From an uncultured Prochlorococcus sp. (lineage in GTDB: Bacteria; Cyanobacteriota; Cyanobacteriia; PCC-6307; Cyanobiaceae), in contig CACGBT010000002.1 of NCBI GenBank assembly GCA_902571335.1, positions 1 through 64,000 of the forward strand: DNA of 64,000 nucleotides, written 5' to 3'. Within the stretch, counting starts at the first letter, position 1; each line of letters opens with the position of its first letter. The position numbers were made by a program, and so were the translations under genes. The notes under the pieces are model-generated. The model worked only from the letters and a program-made list of their open reading frames with translations, was not told the DNA's origin and ran no database searches. Below are positions 57,677 to 64,000 of this stretch, piece by piece.

Positions 57677-58822
57677 TCAATTGCATAATATTTTTTTTAC
57701 CGTTTCAATGCCCCCCTCAACAGATCTTGACTGAATTTTGAATTTAGACAAGATTCTTGACGCTTTTTCAGAACGTTTCCCCGATTTACATATAGTGAAA
57801 ACCTCTTTATTTAAACTTTCTTTTTGAATAAATTTTAAGTCTGATTCTTGGTTCAAATGACTTAAGGGAATTGATATAGATCCCTCTATTGCAGAAGTAG
57901 AAAATTCTTCATTTTCTCTAACATCAATTAAAAGAATTTTGTTGGGTTTTGCGTTGTATATGCTCTTAAACTCATTTGCATTAATACTATAAATTTCATC
58001 GTTTTCCTCACAATATTCATCACTACTATAAAAGCTCTCAAACTGAGACAGATTTTTTATTCGTTTATTTAACTGATCACTTTTAAGATGTAATTTTTTC
58101 ATATTCATATTCAATAGATTAAAAATTAAAATCTTCCCATCTAAAGTTTCACCTTTTTTCAAAATGATTTTGATAATTTCATTAACCTGAAGAATTCCTA
58201 TTAAACCTGTCGAAACACCCACAACCCCATATTCTGCACAACTAGGGGCAGCATTTTTTGAAGGTGATTCTGGAAGTAAGTCTCTTAAATTAGGACTATT
58301 TTTATATAAATTGAAAACACTCACTTGCCCTTCAAAGCCTTGCACACTTCCAAAAACTAGGGGTTTATTTAATATTAGGCATGAATCATTTATTAAATAT
58401 CTTGTGCCAAAGTTATCCGAGCAATCACAAATAACATCAAACTCCTTTATTAATTCAAGAGCATTTTTAGGATTCATTCTCTCTGAAAAGGTTAATATTT
58501 CACAATTAGGATTGATTTTTTTAATTCTTTCCCTGGCAGAATCAATTTTCAGATTACCAATAGTGTTTGTTTCATGAATTATCTGTCTCTGGAGATTAGA
58601 CTTTTCAACTTGATCGTTATCAACTATTCCAATTTTCCCAATTCCTGCTGCAGCTAAATAAAGCAAAACGGAAGACCCAAGCCCACCTGCACCAATGCAT
58701 AATACTGAGCTGTTTTTTAAATACAGTTGACCTTCATAACCTATTTCTTTGAGTGTGAAATGTTTTTGATATCTTTCTTCTTCATCAGAGTTTAAGACAT
58801 TAAATTTGATATCTTTGGACAT
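57677..58822 (-). CDS. MoeB/ThiF-type adenylyltransferase fused to rhodanese domain
   Basis: An E1-like enzyme of 381 residues that activates a ubiquitin-like sulfur carrier (ThiS or MoaD type). The nucleotide motif GAGGLGSSV begins at residue 44, followed by DNDQVEKSNLQRQ, CDCSDNFGTRYLINDSC and the SCAEYGVVGV segment with Cys195. Residues about 283-381 are a rhodanese domain with catalytic Cys345 in CKSGKRS. The usual two zinc CxxC pairs are not visible: the CYRC-like site reads NLRD (about 178-181), and no CPVC-like motif precedes the rhodanese domain. Thiamine thiolation is one possible role, given thiC in this window. Confidence 0.85.
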   Translation of the reverse strand: MSKDIKFNVLNSDEEERYQKHFTLKEIGYEGQLYLKNSSVLCIGAGGLGSSVLLYLAAAGIGKIGIVDNDQVEKSNLQRQIIHETNTIGNLKIDSARERIKKINPNCEILTFSERMNPKNALELIKEFDVICDCSDNFGTRYLINDSCLILNKPLVFGSVQGFEGQVSVFNLYKNSPNLRDLLPESPSKNAAPSCAEYGVVGVSTGLIGILQVNEIIKIILKKGETLDGKILIFNLLNMNMKKLHLKSDQLNKRIKNLSQFESFYSSDEYCEENDEIYSINANEFKSIYNAKPNKILLIDVRENEEFSTSAIEGSISIPLSHLNQESDLKFIQKESLNKEVFTICKSGKRSEKASRILSKFKIQSRSVEGGIETVKKILCN

Positions 58823-59117
58823 TTCGATCCCTTAATGTTTGCGAGATAAACTATGAAAACATAATAATTAAAATAAAAATTTTAGCCTTTTAAATTTTTT
58901 TTATTACTGTGATTTATTAATGTTTTTGTTAGAACTAGACGATAATGTGAAGTTTTTATAAATCAATTTTAAGTTTAAATATCTTCAGAAACCCTTGCAT
59001 ACCAACGACTCTAAAAAAATACAAAATGTTTCGGTTCGGAATTTTGCACAACAAAAAGGTAGTCAACAGACGTTTTTTCCGATACTGTCTGGTTCATATA
59101 TTAAGTTTACTGAATTC
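58823..59117. other. Intergenic region: AT-rich stretch then more GC-balanced leader before CAAD gene
   Basis: No tRNA, known sRNA or clear terminator is recognised in these 295 bases. The first part (58823-58980) is very AT-rich. From about 58985 the composition becomes more balanced, including a GTTTCGGTTCGGAA element. A TTG at 58995 is in frame with the CAAD gene and would add 41 residues. I favour a transcribed 5' leader, but a longer protein is not excluded. Confidence 0.5.
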
Positions 59118-59483
59118 ATGAGTGATAACACTCCAGAGTCAAACCAAGACTCCGGCACAGATACAAGCTCAGAAACCAAAAGTTTTTCAGACAAGTACTC
59201 TGATGTTATGGGAAAAGTCAACGAAACCCTCGGTAACGTTGATTGGACTCAAATGGGTAAGTACGGCAAAGCGGCAGGCATAATTGCTGTTGTCGTAATA
59301 GCTCAGATAATAATTAAAGTTGTCATTGACACGATAAACTTTTTCCCAATTCTCCCTGGTTTACTAGAACTACTAGGCGTAATTGTTGTCGGTCAATGGA
59401 GCTGGCAAAATCTTCGTACTAGTGAAAATCGTGAAGCTGTTTTAGATAAGGTTCAAAATCTTAAGAAGACATATTTAGGTTAG
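59118..59483 (+). CDS. CAAD-domain thylakoid membrane protein
   Basis: A 121-residue protein with the CAAD domain, also found in CURT1-type thylakoid curvature proteins and appended to some cyanobacterial tRNA synthetases. ATG 59118 (MSDNTPESNQDSGTD) is preferred because it gives the usual acidic, disordered N-terminus. Two closely spaced helices follow: AGIIAVVVIAQIIIKVVID (about 53-71) and FPILPGLLELLGVIVVGQW (about 75-93). An amphipathic segment with SENREAVLDKVQNLKKTY is at the end. A role in thylakoid membrane architecture is inferred from the family. Confidence 0.82.
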   Translation: MSDNTPESNQDSGTDTSSETKSFSDKYSDVMGKVNETLGNVDWTQMGKYGKAAGIIAVVVIAQIIIKVVIDTINFFPILPGLLELLGVIVVGQWSWQNLRTSENREAVLDKVQNLKKTYLG

Positions 59484-59489
59484 TGAAAA

Positions 59490-60368
59490 TTACATATTGA
59501 GTATTTCATTTACGTAATCTTCAACTTGTTTTAAGTAACCTCCCCCAAACATGTTGGCATGGTTCAATATGTGATAAAAATTATAAATAATAATTCTTTT
59601 TTCAAATCCCTCTTTTACAGGAAAAATTTTATGATATTCTTCATAAAATTCTTTTCTAAAACCGCCAAATAATTTGGTCATAGCTATATCTACTTCATTA
59701 TCTGCCCACCAAGATGCTGGGTCAAAAATAACCCCCCTTCCACTCTCGTCTATACCTGCATTGCCTGACCACAAATCACCATGAACTAAAGCATTTATTG
59801 GTTTGTGGTTCAGTAATTCTGATTTAATTTTTTCTTTAACTTTATTGATAATTTCTTTATCTAAAGTCGATGATTTAAGAATTAATAGTTGAGGTATTAT
59901 CCTTAAGTTTAAAAAACAATCTATCCAATTATCTTCAAAGCCTTTCTTCTGATCTGTTGTTCCGATAAAACCCTCAATTGGAAACCCAAACATTTTAGGA
60001 TTAGACTCAGCTGATTTTAAATGCAATTCACCTAAACCTTTTCCAAGCTTTTTTTGGTCAAAGTTATGCATATTTATCCATTCAATTAAAAGAATCTCTA
60101 TATTTTTTATATTTTTATATGCAATAACTTCAGGAATAACTAAGTTTTCTTGATTAATATGTTTCCTCAAATTTTGGAGACAATATTTTTCAAATTCAAG
60201 AAATTTTTTGTTTCTAATGTTTCTTTTAAGGAATAACTTTTTGTTTGAGAATTCAATTCGCCAGGCACTATGAATATCTCCACCATGTACTTCTTCAATA
60301 CTTTTTGGATAGGTTTCACCTAATTCTTCGCAAATTTCGTTAATTTCAATAGGGGATAATTTTTGCAT
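59490..60368 (-). CDS. Fructosamine kinase family protein
   Basis: A 292-residue protein-kinase-like enzyme of the fructosamine-3-kinase/ketosamine-3-kinase family, which phosphorylates sugar adducts on proteins or amines so that they fall off. Motifs seen are [15 protein letters not shown] near residue 22 (P-loop-like), catalytic [10 protein letters not shown] near residue 196, and [23 protein letters not shown] near residue 215 with the metal-binding Asp. Its ATG lies only 4 bases from the divergent crtD ATG. The substrate is unproven; the enzyme may counter glycation of proteins. Confidence 0.88.
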   Translation of the reverse strand: MQKLSPIEINEICEELGETYPKSIEEVHGGDIHSAWRIEFSNKKLFLKRNIRNKKFLEFEKYCLQNLRKHINQENLVIPEVIAYKNIKNIEILLIEWINMHNFDQKKLGKGLGELHLKSAESNPKMFGFPIEGFIGTTDQKKGFEDNWIDCFLNLRIIPQLLILKSSTLDKEIINKVKEKIKSELLNHKPINALVHGDLWSGNAGIDESGRGVIFDPASWWADNEVDIAMTKLFGGFRKEFYEEYHKIFPVKEGFEKRIIIYNFYHILNHANMFGGGYLKQVEDYVNEILNM

Positions 60369-60372
60369 TTTA

Positions 60373-61878
60373 ATGAAAAAGTCTGAAGTTATTGTTGTAG
60401 GCGCCGGTATAGCAGGACTAACTTCTGCAGCGATTTTATCAAAACAAGGCTTATCAGTTACTTTAATCGAATCTCATACTCAAGCAGGAGGATGTGCTGG
60501 TACTTTTAAAAGAAAGAATTATATTTTTGATGTTGGTGCAACTCAAGTTGCTGGTTTAGAGAAGGGAGGAATACATTCTAGAATTTTTGATTTTTTAGAT
60601 ATTCCATCCCCAAAAGCCACAATTTTAGATCCTGCTTGCATTGTTGATTTAAATGATGGTGGTACTCCTATATCTATTTGGTATGAAAAAAGTAAATGGA
60701 TAGCTGAACGAGAAATGCAGTTTCCTGGGAGTCAAAGGTTTTGGCAACTTTGTACCCTCATACATGAAAGTAATTGGATATTTGCTAATAATAATCCTGT
60801 ATTACCAATAAGTAATTTTTGGGATTTTTCTCAACTTCTTAAAGCACTAGTACCTTCAAACCTTGTCACAGGTATCTTACTTAAATCTACTATTTTTGAT
60901 TTATTGCGGATATGTGGATTATCTAAGAATGATCGCCTGATTAAATTTTTAAATCTTCAACTAAAACTTTATTCTCAAGAGGACGTTTATAATACCGCAG
61001 CATTATATGGATCTACTGTTCTTCAGATGTGTCAACAGCCACATGGTCTGTGGCATCTTAAAAAATCTATGCAGTCTTTAAGTGAATCATTAGAAAGTTC
61101 ATTGATTAAAACTGGAGTTAATTTAATTTTTGGACAAGAAGTTAATTCTATAACTTTTGACGACATAAATATGTGTTGGCAAGTATCTGCTAATTCGAAA
61201 AAAAAATCATTTATTTACCAAGCAAAAGATGTGATTTATACCGCGCCTCCACAATCTTTGCTCAAGCATTTGAAATATCCTTTAGAAAGAAAAAAAAATT
61301 ATAAAAATCGACTTAATAATTTGCCTGATCCAAGTGGAGCTGTAGTTTTTTATTCAGCATTAAAAAAGGAACATATTAAAAAAACATTCTCCAATCATTA
61401 TCAATTTGTTTCGAAAGAATTTTGTTCGTTATTTGTATCAATTAGTGATGATGGTGATGGAAGAGCGCCAAAAGGTGAGGTTACTTTAATTGCCAGTATC
61501 TTTACCAAAACTAAAGATTGGTTTGATCTAGATAAACAAACTTACTTAAAGAAGAAAAATGGTTTCATGAAAAAAATATCGCTTGAATTGGAAAGTCAAT
61601 TTAATATTGATCCTGAAAAATGGCTACATAGGGAATTAGCAACTCCATTGGGCTTTGAAAAATGGACAAAAAGACCTAATGGAATAGTGGGCGGCCTTGG
61701 TCAAAATCCAGATATTTTTGGTTTATTTGGATTATCAAGTAGGACACCTTTTGAAGGTTTATGGTTATGTGGAGATTCGATTTATCCAGGAGAGGGGACT
61801 GCAGGTGTTAGTCAGTCTGCATTAATGGTTTCAAGGCAAATTTTAGCTTCCAAAGGCATAGAAAATTTTAGTTTATAA
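60373..61878 (+). CDS. crtD: Carotenoid C-3',4' desaturase CrtD-like FAD enzyme
   Basis: An FAD-dependent phytoene-desaturase-superfamily enzyme of 501 residues. The dinucleotide motif [14 protein letters not shown] is near residue 8, followed by [13 protein letters not shown]. The C-terminal end [20 protein letters not shown] and [20 protein letters not shown] matches CrtD (the [10 protein letters not shown] type) rather than the carotene isomerase CrtH pattern. CrtD makes the 3',4' double bond of myxol-type carotenoids; this organism type is not known for those, so the substrate may differ. The 3' end overlaps the convergent tyrA by 11 bases. Confidence 0.82.
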   Translation: MKKSEVIVVGAGIAGLTSAAILSKQGLSVTLIESHTQAGGCAGTFKRKNYIFDVGATQVAGLEKGGIHSRIFDFLDIPSPKATILDPACIVDLNDGGTPISIWYEKSKWIAEREMQFPGSQRFWQLCTLIHESNWIFANNNPVLPISNFWDFSQLLKALVPSNLVTGILLKSTIFDLLRICGLSKNDRLIKFLNLQLKLYSQEDVYNTAALYGSTVLQMCQQPHGLWHLKKSMQSLSESLESSLIKTGVNLIFGQEVNSITFDDINMCWQVSANSKKKSFIYQAKDVIYTAPPQSLLKHLKYPLERKKNYKNRLNNLPDPSGAVVFYSALKKEHIKKTFSNHYQFVSKEFCSLFVSISDDGDGRAPKGEVTLIASIFTKTKDWFDLDKQTYLKKKNGFMKKISLELESQFNIDPEKWLHRELATPLGFEKWTKRPNGIVGGLGQNPDIFGLFGLSSRTPFEGLWLCGDSIYPGEGTAGVSQSALMVSRQILASKGIENFSL

Positions 61879-62707
61879 AATTTTGTCTGTTTTCTTTCGC
61901 TTCAGAAAGTTTTTTAGAAAGTGAATCCCAATTTTTTTCTCTTATAAGAGATTCCAGTATATTCAGCTTATTTTTAAAATTATTTATGGAATTTAAAACA
62001 TTAATCTGATTATTAATAGCTAAATCTAGACCTAGTTGTTCGTTGCCTCCGCCAACTCTCGAAGTGTCAGCAAATCCTGTAGCAGCTAATTTTTGCGTGA
62101 GATCTAATAAAGATTGATTATTTTTTGTTTGCGCAGTTTCTATGAGGGCAGAAGCTAAAAATATAGGCAAATGAGAAATTAGAGATACTGCTTCATCATG
62201 ATCTTTTGGCGTAGCTTGGCAAATTTCACAATTCATTGATTTTATGAGTTCGGAAATAGTTCTGACTGAATTTAAATCACTATTTTGTGTTGGGGTAATA
62301 ATCCATTTTGCCTGTGTAAAAAGACCTTCAAAACCTGAATCTACTCCTTTTTTTTCTGTTCCTGCCATTGGATGAGATCCAATAAATAGAGGATGTAAAT
62401 TTTCCCATGTATTTACAATTGGTTCTTTTACAGAGCCTACATCAGTTAGTATTGTTTTCTCAGGTATTGATGCTACTAATTGTTGAGACGGACTGATCAA
62501 ATCTTTAATAGGCAATGCTAAGATTATAAGCTCACATTTTTTTAATAAGCTCAGATCACAGCTAACAAAATTTGCGAGTTTTTTATCCTTAGCTTTTTTT
62601 TCATTAAATTCATTATTTGCTATTCCATAAATTGTATGATTTAGACTTTGGAGTTTTAGTCCTAAAGAACCGCCAATTAAACCTAATCCTACTATTCCAA
62701 TTTTCAT
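61868..62707 (-). CDS. tyrA: Prephenate/arogenate dehydrogenase
   Basis: The enzyme oxidises prephenate or arogenate with NAD(P)+ on the way to tyrosine. The 279 residues begin with the Rossmann loop [16 protein letters not shown] (residues 3-18), then [18 protein letters not shown], and the conserved [19 protein letters not shown] near residue 117. [14 protein letters not shown] is near residue 174. Cyanobacterial TyrA proteins usually prefer arogenate and NADP, but cofactor choice is not proved here. It is convergent with crtD and overlaps its end. Confidence 0.92.
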   Translation of the reverse strand: MKIGIVGLGLIGGSLGLKLQSLNHTIYGIANNEFNEKKAKDKKLANFVSCDLSLLKKCELIILALPIKDLISPSQQLVASIPEKTILTDVGSVKEPIVNTWENLHPLFIGSHPMAGTEKKGVDSGFEGLFTQAKWIITPTQNSDLNSVRTISELIKSMNCEICQATPKDHDEAVSLISHLPIFLASALIETAQTKNNQSLLDLTQKLAATGFADTSRVGGGNEQLGLDLAINNQINVLNSINNFKNKLNILESLIREKNWDSLSKKLSEAKENRQNFIN

Positions 62708-62802
62708 AGATTGATTAATTCAAGACCCTCTTATATTGATACCAATTTTTTGTATATTAGGTTCATAAATTTTGTATGTATTTGATATTAATTTAATTAT
62801 AA

Positions 62803-64000
62803 ATGCTTGAAATTTTAAGTCATCAATATTTGAAAAATTTTTTGAGAGATCAAAGTATTAGGTGGGAGCACATATATTCTTTTGGGAGAATAATTTCCAA
62901 ATGTATTGAAAATGATTCTACATATCTAATTAATTCAGAAATCTTCTCTAGCAATGATTGGTTACCTCCAATTTTGATTTCTTTATTTTTAAAGGAACAG
63001 GATTCAACTTTTATTTTATCTAAGGAAAAAATTCAATTTATAAGCCATTTGCAGATTGATTCATTGAGAAATCTAGGTTTTAATTTTATTTTGAAAAATG
63101 ATCAACTTATTTTTGCAAATCATCATATTCGTTTGATAACAATCCAAAATTTACTTAATGATCCCAATTCTCGTAATCTTAGAAATCATCGAATAGTTTA
63201 TTCTGGAATTGAGGATATAAAACAGGATTTAAAAAATCATTTTAGGATTTCTTTACTTAAAAAGGATTGGACAAAAAATATTAATGAATTTGAATTAATT
63301 AATCAAAAATTTATAAAAGTATATGATTCATTGAAGAAAAAGTTCTTCATGAGAAAGGTTTTAGGAAGTAATTATATCAATTTAAATGAAAAAGAAATTA
63401 GTTTTTTTTCAAACTTTTTTCATGAAAATTCTTTTTTCTCTGATAAATTTCTAAGGGTTAACAAAGCCTTATCTAAAGGTTGGGCGTGCTGGGTCAAGTT
63501 AAATGATACAAATTTAGATTGGACTTTGTATCTGCAGCCAATAGATGAACTTTTTCACGTTAAGGAATTTTTTTCAAATAATAAATTTGTTTTTTTATCA
63601 GCATTGAGAAAAGATAATTTTTTCCAAATGTACTTTAAAAAACACTGTTTAGATATTGACTTGGTTATTAATTTTAAAAGTAATTTTGAAGAGAAAAAGA
63701 TTTCATTATATATACCCTCTAAACAGTTGCTTCCTAATAATCCTCTTTTTACTAGTTCAATCTTGGATAAATGCAAAAAGTTAATACTTTTTAGAAAGGG
63801 TTTAACTTTAGTTTTGTCTGATGATATTGATTTAAAAACTAATATTGCTACAGAATTAGCTTCTAAGTACGGGAAAAGGGTACTACTCGAGACAATACCC
63901 TCTGGTAAAAATGAAATTCTTTGCTCTAGTTATGACTGGTGGATTATGAATTCCTATTTAATTCAAATTCCAGAACAAATTATCATTCCTTTACTTCCTA
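62803..64000 (+). CDS. Helicase-like protein, 3' end cut by window edge
   Basis: An open frame of at least 399 codons from the ATG at 62803 that continues past the window end. The N-terminus (MLEILSHQYLKNFLRDQSIR) and middle are Lys/Phe/Asn-rich with no obvious motif. Near the C-terminal part here the stretch KYGKRVLLETIPSGKNEILC, then SYDWWIMNSYLIQIPEQIII, recalls a segment found before the C-terminal domain in cyanobacterial DinG-like ATP-dependent helicases. No Walker A is visible in the part seen. The identification is tentative. It is divergent from tyrA with a 95-base gap. Confidence 0.45.
   Translation, partial: MLEILSHQYLKNFLRDQSIRWEHIYSFGRIISKCIENDSTYLINSEIFSSNDWLPPILISLFLKEQDSTFILSKEKIQFISHLQIDSLRNLGFNFILKNDQLIFANHHIRLITIQNLLNDPNSRNLRNHRIVYSGIEDIKQDLKNHFRISLLKKDWTKNINEFELINQKFIKVYDSLKKKFFMRKVLGSNYINLNEKEISFFSNFFHENSFFSDKFLRVNKALSKGWACWVKLNDTNLDWTLYLQPIDELFHVKEFFSNNKFVFLSALRKDNFFQMYFKKHCLDIDLVINFKSNFEEKKISLYIPSKQLLPNNPLFTSSILDKCKKLILFRKGLTLVLSDDIDLKTNIATELASKYGKRVLLETIPSGKNEILCSSYDWWIMNSYLIQIPEQIIIPLLP

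Noticed and set aside
58985..59117. Known cyanobacterial sRNA (Yfr1 or 6S)
   Set aside because: The Yfr1 core ACTCCTCACAC and a 6S-like long bulged hairpin were not found.

Overview
The window is a dense, strongly AT-rich (about 30% GC by eye) cyanobacterial chromosome segment with short intergenic gaps. Gene content points to a high-light-type Prochlorococcus. It carries photosystem I genes psaC and psaD, NDH-1 subunit ndhS, an rpaB-type response regulator, a ho1-pebA-pebB bilin operon with no phycobilisome genes in view, a panC-cmk fusion, crtD, a CAAD-domain thylakoid protein and a cyanobacterial-type gshA. Species-level assignment is inference from gene content and base composition. I see no insertion sequences, prophage genes or CRISPR arrays.

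Layout. 1-12.9 kb: the end of a PfkB sugar kinase, tsaE, ahcY, dedA, ssb, the cell-shape operon mreBCD, rpaB, lysS, smpB, ruvB, a secreted TPR protein, an M20 amidohydrolase and a small membrane protein. 12.9-22.4 kb: a TPP riboswitch and thiC, transketolase, fabF-acpP, psaC, glmS, rimM/ndhS, rnc, RNase P RNA and tRNA-Arg(CCU). 22.5-32 kb: two unknown small proteins, glgP, a Na+/H+ antiporter, an alpha/beta hydrolase, a sugar mutarotase, a DUF1537-type kinase and icd. 32-41 kb: an unknown protein, ho1-pebA-pebB, a low-molecular-weight phosphatase, panC-cmk, purM, a pair of overlapping unknown genes ending in a Cys-rich mini-protein, tRNA-Cys and an LpxB-like glycosyltransferase. 41-54 kb: an RNase D-like exonuclease, a CCB-like membrane protein, hemF, an mrp-rodA-histidine kinase block, psaD, trpE, gshA, ppc, a GNAT-like protein and tRNA-Arg(CCG). 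54-64 kb: recF with an apparent break at its start, speD, larE-like, a tandem CobA-like protein, a MoeB-rhodanese fusion, a CAAD protein, a fructosamine-kinase-like protein, crtD, tyrA and the start of a helicase-like gene cut by the window edge.

The genes are mostly core metabolism: one-carbon and methyl cycle (ahcY, speD), central carbon (tkt, glgP, icd, ppc), tetrapyrrole and bilin synthesis (hemF, ho1, pebA, pebB), envelope and division (mreBCD, rodA, glmS), RNA processing (rnc, rnpB, smpB) and photosystem I. No obvious defence or island-type system is present.

The items most worth checking are: recF, whose only plausible ATG is out of frame by one base across an A8 run; a histidine kinase with a degenerate ATP-binding domain; a MoeB/ThiF-type E1 enzyme lacking both usual zinc CxxC pairs; the orphan LarE-like and tandem CobA-like proteins beside it; crtD in a lineage not known for myxoxanthophyll; and two divergent genes whose start codons lie 4 nt apart.
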